Shown one piece after another: positions 1-6,028 of a DNA stretch of 8,683 nt (the stretch's first letter is position 1; each line of letters begins with the position of its first letter). The DNA is taken from the NCBI GenBank assembly GCA_016283075.1, contig JAEEMF010000074.1, forward strand, positions 1-8,683. The letters are read 5' to 3'. The position numbers were made by a program, and so were the translations under genes. The notes under the pieces are model-generated. The model saw only the letters and a program-made list of their open reading frames with translations. It did no database searches and was not told the origin of the DNA. The DNA is from Bacilli bacterium (GTDB lineage: Bacteria; Bacillota_I; Bacilli_A; RF39; UBA660).

Positions 1-340
1 CATCTTCATTATTTACTAATTTATGAAGAAATTCGGCATATTTACATGTATCAAGAGTTTTTCTATGGTTTTCCCAAAAGGTAAACCATTTATTAAATGA
101 TTCACTTTTTTCTATTCTTCTAGTAGAACTAGGTTCGCAGTTGAACTCTACTCCATATTTTCTAGTAGAATATATTAAAAAGTCTAAGTTATAATCAAGC
201 TCTCTATTAAATACATCATTTACCTCTATTCCCCTAAGAATAGGTTCAAGACTACTTATCTTTTCCCATAACAAGAATTCATTGTCAGTATATAGTTCTG
301 GCACTGAATATGTATGGTATATTCCCCACACTTTTTCCAT
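1..340 (-). CDS. Unrecognised protein, 3' end cut by the window edge
   Basis: An open frame of 113 codons starts at ATG 340-338 and runs off the left edge without a stop. The start follows GAAAGGG about 9-10 nt upstream, and a strong promoter lies 29-57 nt upstream of the ATG, so both start and expression are well supported. The protein begins MEKVWGIYHTYSVPELY and is rich in Trp, Tyr and charged residues (four Trp in the visible part). It has no signal peptide, membrane segment or motif that I recognise. It has its own promoter, placed after the terminator of the 52-aa gene upstream, so it is not co-transcribed with that gene by default. It does not begin like a RelE-type toxin, which matters because the upstream gene resembles a RelB tail. 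The function is unknown. Confidence 0.8.
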   Translation of the reverse strand, partial: MEKVWGIYHTYSVPELYTDNEFLLWEKISSLEPILRGIEVNDVFNRELDYNLDFLIYSTRKYGVEFNCEPSSTRRIEKSESFNKWFTFWENHRKTLDTCKYAEFLHKLVNNED

Positions 341-368
341 AAATATACACCCTTTCAAACCATTTTGT

Positions 369-397
369 ATTTTAATAGAATATAGTAATAATGTCAA
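369..397 (-). promoter_or_regulatory. Sigma-A type promoter of the truncated left-edge gene
   Basis: On the minus strand TTGACA (397-392) is followed by a 17-nt spacer and TAAAAT (374-369). That is a perfect -35 and a 5/6 match -10 at ideal spacing. Transcription would start near 362, giving a leader of about 20 nt before the ATG at 340. Confidence 0.8.
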
Positions 398-410
398 ATT
401 ATTAGGCAAG

Positions 411-432
411 AAAAAAGAGCTAAAAAGCTCTC
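411..432 (-). terminator. Intrinsic terminator of the 52-aa gene
   Basis: On the minus strand AGAGCT, a TTTT loop and AGCTCT are followed by a run of T. The 6-bp stem (431-426 with 421-416) starts about 9 nt after the TAG stop at 441. It separates the 52-aa gene from the left-edge gene. This is the only protein-gene terminator here whose hairpin does not contain the stop codon. Confidence 0.75.
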
Positions 433-440
433 AATAAGTA

Positions 441-599
441 CTATTTAATATCCTTTAAAGCCTCATCGATTGTTTTATACTTTTTAGGTTTAGTTTTGCC
501 CGCTTCTATTTCTTCTACTTCTTTAATAGCATTTAGTAATCTAGAATTAACTTTATTTTTATTACTATTTGTTTTCTTTTTATTATTAATATTAGACAT
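441..599 (-). CDS. 52-aa protein resembling the C-terminal tail of a RelB/DinJ-type antitoxin
   Basis: The ATG at 599-597 follows a good GGGG Shine-Dalgarno 8 nt upstream, and the stop is TAG at 441. Residues 1-20 are low-complexity Asn/Lys and probably disordered. Residues 20-52 read as a helix rich in Glu, then a K/P/Y stretch, then a short terminal helix (IDEALKDIK). From memory, this pattern resembles the toxin-binding C-terminal part of RelB/DinJ antitoxins: an LxAIKEVEEIExGK-like helix, then a YxSxDE motif. The N-terminal ribbon-helix-helix DNA-binding domain of those proteins is absent, and complete ones are usually about 80-100 aa. No toxin gene is adjacent: the downstream gene has its own promoter and does not start like RelE, and upstream are tRNAs. 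It could be an orphan or eroded antitoxin, or an unrelated small charged protein. The family call is tentative; the gene itself is well supported. Confidence 0.7.
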   Translation of the reverse strand: MSNINNKKKTNSNKNKVNSRLLNAIKEVEEIEAGKTKPKKYKTIDEALKDIK

Positions 600-622
600 A
601 TAATCATCCCCACTCTAATGTA

Positions 623-650
623 ACAATAACATTATTTGAAATATTGTCAA
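623..650 (-). promoter_or_regulatory. Probable promoter of the 52-aa gene
   Basis: TTGACA (650-645, minus strand) is a perfect -35. A 16-nt spacer leads to TATTGT (628-623), a 4/6 match to the -10. The -10 is the weaker half. The position, just after the tRNA terminator and 24 nt before the ATG, fits. Confidence 0.6.
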
Positions 651-660
651 TGTAATTAAA

Positions 661-687
661 TAAAAAATCGAACTATATAGTTCGATT
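661..687 (-). terminator. Intrinsic terminator of the tRNA unit
   Basis: A perfect 22-nt inverted repeat (687-666; 8-bp arms AATCGAAC/GTTCGATT around TATATA) is followed on the minus strand by TTTTTA. It begins 17 nt after the end of tRNA-Thr, so it ends the tRNA-Gln/tRNA-Thr transcript. Because the repeat is symmetric but the T run lies on one side only, it should work for the minus strand. Confidence 0.85.
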
Positions 688-703
688 ATTATACTACTAA
701 CGG

Positions 704-776
704 TGCCGACTGTAGGATTTGAACCTACGACCTATGCGTTACGAGGGCATTGCACTACCAGCTGTGCTAAATCGGC
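704..776 (-). tRNA. tRNA-Thr, anticodon CGU (DNA CGT)
   Basis: The cloverleaf folds as acceptor GCCGATT/AGTCGGC (one G-U), D stem GCAC/GTGC with loop AGCTGGTA, anticodon loop CTCGTAA, 5-nt variable loop AGGTC, and T arm GTAGG-TTCAAAT-CCTAC. The anticodon (743-741) reads ACG threonine codons. The discriminator is A73, and the following bases are CCG, so the CCA end is not encoded and must be added by tRNA nucleotidyltransferase. The anticodon stem is ATGCC/CGCAT, which leaves a C31-C39 mismatch next to the loop, so only four pairs hold that stem. It is the second tRNA of a two-tRNA transcript, a few bases after tRNA-Gln. Confidence 0.93.
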
Positions 777-779
777 ATT

Positions 780-854
780 TGGCTGCCCCAGTTAGATTCG
801 AACTAACGCATCGTGGAGTCAGAGTCCACTGCCTTACCGCTTGGCCATGGGGCA
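780..854 (-). tRNA. tRNA-Gln, anticodon CUG (DNA CTG)
   Basis: The acceptor TGCCCCA/TGGGGCA, with the U1-A72 pair typical of tRNA-Gln, closes a regular cloverleaf. It has D arm GGC..AAGCGGTAA..GGC, anticodon stem GTGGA/TCCAC around loop CTCTGAC, variable loop GATGC, and T arm GTTAG-TTCGAAT-CTAAC. The anticodon CTG (822-820) reads CAG. The discriminator is G73 (783), followed by CCA at 782-780, so here the 3' CCA is present in the DNA, unlike the neighbouring tRNA-Thr. The mature body without CCA is 783-854. It lies first in the tRNA transcript, just behind the promoter at 873-865. Confidence 0.95.
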
Positions 855-864
855 ATACATATAT

Positions 865-873
865 AGTATAGCA
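865..873 (-). promoter_or_regulatory. Extended -10 promoter of the tRNA unit
   Basis: The minus strand reads TGC-TATACT (873-865): a TGn extension plus a 5/6 -10 hexamer. It ends 10 nt before the mature 5' end of tRNA-Gln. No good -35 is visible, because that position falls inside the terminator of the ABC-F gene. The tRNAs could otherwise come from read-through, but a strong hairpin separates them from the ABC-F gene. Confidence 0.65.
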
Positions 874-874
874 C

Positions 875-899
875 AAAAAAGAAGAGTTGTTACTCTTCT
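875..899 (-). terminator. Intrinsic terminator of the ABC-F gene, containing its stop codon
   Basis: AGAAGAGT, loop AACA and ACTCTTCT form an 8-bp perfect stem on the minus strand, followed by a T run (879-875). The TAA stop (892-890) sits at the top of the hairpin, and the stem also encodes the last Glu codons. Confidence 0.9.
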
Positions 900-2485
900 A
901 TTCCATATTTTTCTATATATTCATCATATGATATTTGCTTATCATTATATGAACAATCTTTTTTAAGTTCAATTAGTCTATTACAAACACTATCAATTAT
1001 TTCATGGTCAAATGTAGAAATAATTAAACAGCTATCATATCTTTTTAAACCTTCATTAAGTGCAGTAATAGATTCAATATCTAAATGGTTTGTTGGTTCA
1101 TCAAGTAGTAATACATTTCCTTTTTCAAGCATTACTTTAGAGAACATACATCTTACTTTTTCTCCTCCGGAAAGAACATTTACTTTCTTAAGTGATTCTT
1201 CTCCGGAGAAAAGCATTCTTCCTAGGAATCCTCTTACAAAAGATTCTTCTTTATTTGTACTATATTGTCTTAACCATTCTACTAAGTTGATACTTTCAGT
1301 AAAGTATTTACTATGATTCTTTTCAAAATAAGATATTTGTACTGTAGAACCCATACTTATTTTCCCACTATCTGGTTTAATATTACCACTTATTATATTT
1401 AGAAGTGCTGTCTTAGCTATTTCATTAACTCCTATTAAGGCTATTTTATCACCAGGTCTAATTGTTAAATTAAAGTTATTTAAAACTTGTTTACCATCTT
1501 GACTATAGCATATATTTTCTAGAGTTATTATTTCTTTACCTAGTGGTCTATCTATTTCAAAATTAATATATGGATACTTACGACTAGATGGTTTAATTTC
1601 ATCTAATTCTATTTTTTCTAGAGATTTCTTTCTAGATGTTGCTTGTTTAGATTTAGAAGCATTTGCTGAGAATCTAGCAATAAAGTCTTGTAATTCTTTA
1701 ATCTTTTCTTCTTTTTTCTTATTAGAATCTTTCATTTGTTTTTGAATTAACTGACTTGATTCATACCAGAAATCATAGTTACCTACAAATAAAGAAATCT
1801 TTTCATAATCTATATCCACCATATGAGTACATACTTTATTTAAAAAGTGACGATCATGTGATACTACTAAGACTGTGTTTTTAAAGTTAATTAAGAATTC
1901 TTCAAGCCACATAATGCTTTTACTATCAAGACCATTTGTAGGTTCATCTAGTAGTAGTATATCTGGATTACCAAAAAGTGCTCTTGCTAATAATACTTTT
2001 ACTTTTTCCGAGTCTTTTAATTCACTCATATTTGTATATAACATATCTGGTTTTATACCAAGACCATCTAGAAGCTCAGAGGCATCGCTTTCAGCTTGCC
2101 ATCCATTTAAAGATACAAATTCTTCTTCTAGTTCTCCTACTCTCATACCATCTTCCATAGAGAAGTCTTCTTTCATATAAAGAGCATCTTTTTCTTTCAT
2201 AATCTTATATAGCTTATCATTACCACTAATTACTGTATCTAGTACTGTATATTCATCAAATTCATTATGGTTTTGTTTTAATACAGATAATCTTTCATTT
2301 TTACCATGGATAACTTCTCCTTTAGTAGTATCTATTTCTCCACTTAATATTTTTAAAAATGTAGATTTCCCTGCTCCATTAGCACCTATTATTCCGTAAC
2401 AGTTATCATCTTTAAATTCTATATTTACATTTTCAAATAATGTTCTTGTATTAAATCTTAAACCTACATTAACGCATTTTAACAT
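890..2485 (-). CDS. ykpA: ABC-F family ATPase, YkpA/YbiT type
   Basis: This 531-aa soluble protein has two ABC ATPase domains in one chain and no membrane segment, the ABC-F plan; the family acts on ribosomes during translation. NBD1 has Walker A GANGAGKS (34-41), Walker B ILLLDE (176-181) and H-switch SHD (209-211). A charged linker of about residues 245-300 follows, with the conserved stretch RFSANASKSKQATSRKK (271-287) that I associate with B. subtilis YkpA and E. coli YbiT. NBD2 has LSGGE (438-442) and Walker B VLLLDE (458-463). Unusual points: the NBD1 signature reads LKDSE (156-160), the NBD1 D-loop is GLD instead of HLD (185-187), the NBD2 Walker A is degenerate (GVNEIAKT, 352-359), and the NBD2 H-switch is TFDH with Phe492 where His is expected. 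These changes all concern one of the two ATP sites. The ATG follows GGGAG at 7 nt. It is a single-gene transcript. It should not be called a resistance protein, since the YkpA subgroup is not known for that. Confidence 0.93.
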   Translation of the reverse strand: MLKCVNVGLRFNTRTLFENVNIEFKDDNCYGIIGANGAGKSTFLKILSGEIDTTKGEVIHGKNERLSVLKQNHNEFDEYTVLDTVISGNDKLYKIMKEKDALYMKEDFSMEDGMRVGELEEEFVSLNGWQAESDASELLDGLGIKPDMLYTNMSELKDSEKVKVLLARALFGNPDILLLDEPTNGLDSKSIMWLEEFLINFKNTVLVVSHDRHFLNKVCTHMVDIDYEKISLFVGNYDFWYESSQLIQKQMKDSNKKKEEKIKELQDFIARFSANASKSKQATSRKKSLEKIELDEIKPSSRKYPYINFEIDRPLGKEIITLENICYSQDGKQVLNNFNLTIRPGDKIALIGVNEIAKTALLNIISGNIKPDSGKISMGSTVQISYFEKNHSKYFTESINLVEWLRQYSTNKEESFVRGFLGRMLFSGEESLKKVNVLSGGEKVRCMFSKVMLEKGNVLLLDEPTNHLDIESITALNEGLKRYDSCLIISTFDHEIIDSVCNRLIELKKDCSYNDKQISYDEYIEKYGIEE

Positions 2486-2506
2486 AGTATCACTCCCAAC
2501 TGTTAT

Positions 2507-2517
2507 AGTTTATCATA
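2507..2517 (-). promoter_or_regulatory. Candidate -10 region of the ABC-F gene
   Basis: Two overlapping candidates lie between the upstream terminator and the ribosome binding site: TATGAT (2517-2512, 5/6) and TGA-TAAACT (2515-2507, extended form, 4/6). Neither has a convincing -35, since the region upstream is the T-rich tail of the preceding terminator. A promoter is needed here, but which hexamer is used is uncertain. Confidence 0.4.
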
Positions 2518-2530
2518 TATTAGTATTTTT

Positions 2531-2564
2531 TAAAAGAAAAATGTAGTGATTAAATCACTACATT
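2531..2564 (-). terminator. Strong intrinsic terminator of the metallopeptidase gene, containing its stop codon
   Basis: AATGTAGTGAT and ATCACTACATT form an 11-bp perfect stem with a 3-nt loop (2564-2540 on the minus strand), followed by TTTCTTTT. The TAG stop (2560-2558) and the last Met codon lie inside the 5' arm. Confidence 0.92.
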
Positions 2565-4465
2565 GTTTTACCATAATTTTTCATTCTTTCAAATATTTCT
2601 TTACTTTTATTTAAAGAATCATAATAAAATTTAGTTCTACTTGTATTAACATTTCTATTTAACTCATCTCTTAAATCTTTATATTCACCATGTAGAAATC
2701 TCTTATAAAAGTCTGAACAAACTTTACCAAGTTCTTCTAAGTTTTCTTTTCCTACTACATTATAGATATGTTCTACATTATTATGCTTTCTACTTTCTAT
2801 AATATCAGCTTTAAACTCTTTAAAGAAAGGTTCTACAAAAGGTCTATTTCTTTCATAAGTTGTTTGACCACTAGTAATACATTTTTCTTTAGGTGCAAAT
2901 AAAGTTCTATTTGTACTAACTTGAATAGATGCTATATCTTGAGCAATTAATTCATTAATTATTTCATTTAGTAGTTCTAATCCTCTTGTATCATGGTTAA
3001 TCTTACTTGGTTCATATAAAATAGTATTATCTTCTATATAAGTTACTCCTTTATCCCATCCGGATATAAATGATACTTTATCTTTGTCAATACCAGTAAA
3101 TGATAGTTCATATACATGATTTAATTCATGAATTATTCTTTCATCTATTCCATTATCTGGTGAATCAAAATTAATGTTTACAAGTGGGTATTCTACTACT
3201 TTACCATCTTCTACTTTAATATTACCTTCTATATAAGTATGTCCGTTCATTAAGGTAGATATATTATATACATTTTTACATACTAAACCTAATGAATCAT
3301 ACTCTTTTTTATTTTTAGCATATGATCCTACTTGATTATAGAAGTCATTATCTGCTATTACCGTTAAGTTTTTTTTAGTATATAGAAACTCTTTCATACC
3401 ATTAAGTAATTTTACTACTCTTTCATCTTGTAAGTAATCTTCATAATTACTACCTAAATTAATACCTAACATATTAAAATATCTAATTCTTTTATTTTTA
3501 ATATCATTTTTTTCATATTTAAAAGAATACTCATCTTCTAATATTTTACTTGCTTTTTTACCAAATACACCATCCATAAATGGTTTTCTAATATGTCCTA
3601 ATATTAAGTTATCATCACTTGTATATTTAGATAAATAATCTTTAGGGAAATAATCTTTAAATGTAAGAGCAAGTACTCTTTTATATCTATCACTTATTTC
3701 TTTTTCTGCTTTTTTGTTTTCTTCATAATAATTAACATATGGTTCTAAACATGAATCTATTTGATTAATTTTACTTTCCAAATCAGTAAAACTAAGGTTA
3801 ATATCTTTAAATGGTAAGAATTTACCTTTTCTTACTAAATTATCAATGTTTGATATTGATAAATCAGGATAATATTTTGTAAACATTTTAACTGTATTTA
3901 ATCTAGAATCTTTTAGTAAATCATCAGCGTGACTTACATCTATCAAATAAGAAAGTCTAAACTTAAATATACCTTCTACCTTGTTATATATATCTAAGAA
4001 ATCTTTACTTTTTACAGTTTCTTCAAAGTTATCCACTGTAATACTAGGATATATATTTTTGATAGATTCTACTGAGTCAATAATAAACTCCCTTTTTCTT
4101 TGTTCAGGTGATTTCATTAGTTCATTATAATATGTATGATAGTATCCTATAGGGGTACTTCTTATCATTGAACCATTTGTACATTTACCAAAATACTTTA
4201 ATACTTCATCACCTGAATCAGCAAGTCCATTATCTCTTAAAAACTCTCTAAATAGTTCAGCATATATACTATTTTTTAAATTATGTATTTTTATATCATA
4301 TGTGCTAGGAAGAGATGTACCTACTACAAACATATTGTTAAAACATTTTTCAATATGTTCTCTATTATCTATTCCGTAATACTCCGTAAATAAATCAATA
4401 TACATAGGTATATTATCTCTTATTACTTTAGTAGGATAAAGTTTTCTTTGATCAAATTCTATCAT
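2558..4465 (-). CDS. Putative zinc metallopeptidase (HELNH), gluzincin-like
   Basis: This 635-aa protein is not a member of a named family that I can identify. The segment DERIIHELNHVYEL carries HELNH (446-450), a match to the HExxH zinc motif: His446 and His450 as ligands and Glu447 as the general base. About 50 residues on, LLNEIINELIAQDI (498-511) offers Glu501 (or Glu505) as third ligand, the LNExxxE pattern of many gluzincin-like Firmicute proteins. The first 435 residues are charged, probably helical and without recognisable motifs. There is no signal peptide or membrane helix, so it should be cytosolic. The ATG at 4465 has no Shine-Dalgarno sequence. It lies 14 nt inside the end of the 92-aa gene, which suggests translational coupling. 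The zinc site is a motif-based inference; peptidase activity and substrate are unknown. Confidence 0.75.
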   Translation of the reverse strand: MIEFDQRKLYPTKVIRDNIPMYIDLFTEYYGIDNREHIEKCFNNMFVVGTSLPSTYDIKIHNLKNSIYAELFREFLRDNGLADSGDEVLKYFGKCTNGSMIRSTPIGYYHTYYNELMKSPEQRKREFIIDSVESIKNIYPSITVDNFEETVKSKDFLDIYNKVEGIFKFRLSYLIDVSHADDLLKDSRLNTVKMFTKYYPDLSISNIDNLVRKGKFLPFKDINLSFTDLESKINQIDSCLEPYVNYYEENKKAEKEISDRYKRVLALTFKDYFPKDYLSKYTSDDNLILGHIRKPFMDGVFGKKASKILEDEYSFKYEKNDIKNKRIRYFNMLGINLGSNYEDYLQDERVVKLLNGMKEFLYTKKNLTVIADNDFYNQVGSYAKNKKEYDSLGLVCKNVYNISTLMNGHTYIEGNIKVEDGKVVEYPLVNINFDSPDNGIDERIIHELNHVYELSFTGIDKDKVSFISGWDKGVTYIEDNTILYEPSKINHDTRGLELLNEIINELIAQDIASIQVSTNRTLFAPKEKCITSGQTTYERNRPFVEPFFKEFKADIIESRKHNNVEHIYNVVGKENLEELGKVCSDFYKRFLHGEYKDLRDELNRNVNTSRTKFYYDSLNKSKEIFERMKNYGKTM

Positions 4466-4730
4466 AATGTTGTCTTAACCAATCTCTTATCTCACCATAG
4501 TTATTTATATATCCATTACATACTACTTTTACTTTGTCATCTTCACTCATAGTAATATTAATAGTATCTTCATCTAAGAAGTATGGAGAATCTATTTCTT
4601 CAGTTTCTCTAAGTAAACCTAGTAGATGACTAAAGTCATCTTCTTTAATATCTACTTTTTTATCTTCAAAGATAATATTATTTGGATATACGGCTATATG
4701 TTTTGTATTTATATAGATATCTACTTTCAT
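4452..4730 (-). CDS. Small acidic protein, first gene of the metallopeptidase operon
   Basis: The product is a 92-aa acidic protein of unrecognised family. It begins MKVDIYINTKHIAVYP, which reads as a beta strand pair. The middle is strongly acidic (KEDDF, RETEEID, FLDEDT), and the C-terminal segment GEIRDWLRQHYDRI is probably helical. There is no signal peptide, membrane segment or metal motif; it has one cysteine (Cys71). The start is supported by AGGTGG just upstream, with a short spacing of about 4 nt. It ends in TGA (4454-4452), 14 nt inside the next gene, so the two proteins are made from one message in a linked way. That arrangement suggests a partner, regulator or folding aid for the metallopeptidase, but nothing in the sequence proves contact. 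Confidence 0.82.
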   Translation of the reverse strand: MKVDIYINTKHIAVYPNNIIFEDKKVDIKEDDFSHLLGLLRETEEIDSPYFLDEDTINITMSEDDKVKVVCNGYINNYGEIRDWLRQHYDRI

Positions 4731-4746
4731 CCTACCACCTATTATT

Positions 4747-4755
4747 ATGATACCA
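4747..4755 (-). promoter_or_regulatory. Extended -10 promoter of the 92-aa/metallopeptidase operon
   Basis: The minus strand reads TGG-TATCAT (4755-4747): a TGn extension and a 5/6 -10. The -35 position holds only TTTTTA, part of the T tract of the trxA terminator. Transcription would start near 4740, leaving a leader of about 10 nt that is little more than the ribosome binding site. Confidence 0.65.
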
Positions 4756-4770
4756 TTTTTAATGCAAAAT

Positions 4771-4806
4771 AAAAAGTTTTAGATTATTTAATTAAATCTA
4801 AAACTT
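4771..4806 (-). terminator. Intrinsic terminator of the trxB-trxA operon, containing the trxA stop codon
   Basis: AAGTTTTAGATT (4806-4795) pairs with AATCTAAAACTT (4785-4774), a 12-bp stem with a 9-nt loop, followed by TTTTTATTTT on the minus strand. The TAA stop (4786-4784) lies at the loop/3'-arm border, and the stem encodes the last residues of thioredoxin. The stem is A/T rich and so weaker than its length suggests. Confidence 0.85.
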
Positions 4807-5083
4807 CTGATTTTGATTTTAATCCGACTGATTTATTAACTTGCTCACCGTCTTTAAAGATGACTAGACAAGGTATAGACATTACTCCAAATTTTCTAGC
4901 AAGATCTATTTCTTCATCTACGTTAACTTTACAAAGTTTAGCATCTGTTTCTTTTTCTACTTCTTCTAGTACTGGTCCAAGCATTTTACATGGTCCGCAC
5001 CAATCTGCATAGAAGTCAACAAGTGCTACACCTTTACTATTAGTTATTTCAGTATCGAAATTATCTTTATTAAGTACTACCAT
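4784..5083 (-). CDS. trxA: Thioredoxin
   Basis: The 99-aa length and sequence fit a single thioredoxin fold. The active site is ADWCGPCK, with Cys29 and Cys32; Asp23 is the usual buried Asp, and the cis-proline loop is MSIPC (68-72). It reduces cytosolic protein disulfides, for example in ribonucleotide reductase and peroxiredoxins, and is re-reduced by TrxB, which is encoded directly upstream. The ATG is one base after the trxB stop. Its Shine-Dalgarno AGGGAG lies inside the last codons of trxB, so the two are co-transcribed and probably translationally coupled. Odd point: Cys72 directly follows the cis-proline, where Thr is usual, close to the redox pair. Cys51 is a further extra cysteine. 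Confidence 0.97.
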   Translation of the reverse strand: MVVLNKDNFDTEITNSKGVALVDFYADWCGPCKMLGPVLEEVEKETDAKLCKVNVDEEIDLARKFGVMSIPCLVIFKDGEQVNKSVGLKSKSEVLDLIK

Positions 5084-5084
5084 A

Positions 5085-5969
5085 TTATTTCTCCCTTTCT
5101 AAATATTTAGAAGCTGATAATGCTGCTACTGCACCATCACTAGCTGCAGTAACTAGTTGTCTTACACTCTTTTTACGGCAGTCACCTGCTACAAAAATGT
5201 AAGGTACACTTGTTGTACATTTTTCATTTGATACTATATATCCATTATCAGTCTCAACCAAATTTTCATATAGTTTACTATTAGGCACTTTACCTATAGC
5301 AACAAAAAGTCCATCTATGTTAAGTTCTCTTCCAGAAGTAAGAGTGATACTTTGTAATGAATCTTCTCCATTAATACTTTTTACTTCTTCACTTAAACAT
5401 AGTTCTATTTTACTATTTGCATATACTTTATCAACATAATACTTTTCTGCTGTAAATGTATTTCTTCTATGTATTAAATATACTTTATTACAAATATTAG
5501 CAAGGTATAAAGCATCTTCTAAAGCAGTATTACCTCCACCTACTATAGCAACATCTCTACCTCTAAAGAAGTTACCATCACATGTAGCACATACTGAAAC
5601 ACCCATACCTAAAAATTTCTTTTCATTTTCAAGACCTAAACTTCTATTTTCAAGACCTGTCGCGATAATAAGTGATTTAAAGGAATAAGTATTATTTTCA
5701 GTAATAACTTTTTTATCACTTGTTATTTCTTTTGCTTCCTCACTTACTATTTCTACTCCTAGTTCTTTTACTTGACTTGCAATATTATTTATTAAGTCAA
5801 ATCCAGAAATATCTTTATATCCAGGATAGTTTTCTACATGTAAAGTATTTATTATTTGTCCTCCTAAAGTAGGTCCACCTATAACAATAGTTTTATGACC
5901 TGCTCTAGCACTATATATAGCAGATGTAAGTCCTGCTATACCAGATCCTATGATAACTACATCATACAT
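5085..5969 (-). CDS. trxB: Thioredoxin reductase (NADPH, FAD flavoprotein)
   Basis: The 294-aa protein is slightly shorter than the usual 305-320 aa of low-molecular-weight bacterial TrxB but has every landmark. These are the FAD dinucleotide fold GSGIAG (8-13), redox pair Cys127-Ala-Thr-Cys130 followed by DG, NADPH fold VGGGNTALEDA (143-153), HRR (167-169), and second FAD segment AGDCR (261-265) with QLVTAASDGAVAA (271-283). It passes electrons from NADPH through FAD to the dithiol and on to thioredoxin in the cytosol. One deviation: family members usually have HRRxxxR (as in HRRDxFRA) to hold the 2'-phosphate of NADPH, whereas here the third Arg is Thr173 (HRRNTFTAEK). It is the first gene of the trxB-trxA operon. 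A GGTG ribosome site lies about 5 nt before the ATG. Confidence 0.97.
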   Translation of the reverse strand: MYDVVIIGSGIAGLTSAIYSARAGHKTIVIGGPTLGGQIINTLHVENYPGYKDISGFDLINNIASQVKELGVEIVSEEAKEITSDKKVITENNTYSFKSLIIATGLENRSLGLENEKKFLGMGVSVCATCDGNFFRGRDVAIVGGGNTALEDALYLANICNKVYLIHRRNTFTAEKYYVDKVYANSKIELCLSEEVKSINGEDSLQSITLTSGRELNIDGLFVAIGKVPNSKLYENLVETDNGYIVSNEKCTTSVPYIFVAGDCRKKSVRQLVTAASDGAVAALSASKYLEREK

Positions 5970-5992
5970 AAAATCACCACATTTCTAAGTTT

Positions 5993-6020
5993 ATTATATC
6001 ATAACAATACAGTTTATTAA
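5993..6020 (-). promoter_or_regulatory. Promoter of the trxB-trxA operon
   Basis: The minus strand has TGA-TATAAT (6001-5993), a perfect -10 with TGn extension. Sixteen bases upstream is TTAATA (6020-6015), a 4/6 -35. The start should be near 5986, giving a leader of about 17 nt. I see no inverted-repeat operator in it. Confidence 0.8.
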
Positions 6021-6028
6021 CATACAAT

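Noticed and set aside
1..599. Toxin-antitoxin pair formed by the 52-aa gene and the left-edge gene
   Set aside because: A terminator and a separate promoter lie between them, and the left-edge protein does not begin like a RelE toxin. The missing 3' part prevents a final judgement.
661..687. The palindrome as an operator for the 52-aa gene
   Set aside because: It is followed by a T run, sits just after the tRNA-Thr gene, and lies upstream of the -35 of the 52-aa gene. A terminator explains it better.
704..854. Integrated element using the tRNA genes as attachment site
   Set aside because: Both tRNAs are complete, no partial tRNA copy is seen in the window, and no integrase is present.
1875..2180. 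Open frames on the plus strand (also 1978-2160) inside the ABC-F gene
   Set aside because: They are antisense to conserved ABC-F sequence, lack ribosome sites and encode low-complexity Ser/Leu sequence, a by-product of A/T-rich codon use.
890..2485. Antibiotic-resistance ABC-F (ribosome protection)
   Set aside because: Sequence and linker resemble the YkpA/YbiT housekeeping group, and the gene sits in ordinary chromosomal context with no mobile element.
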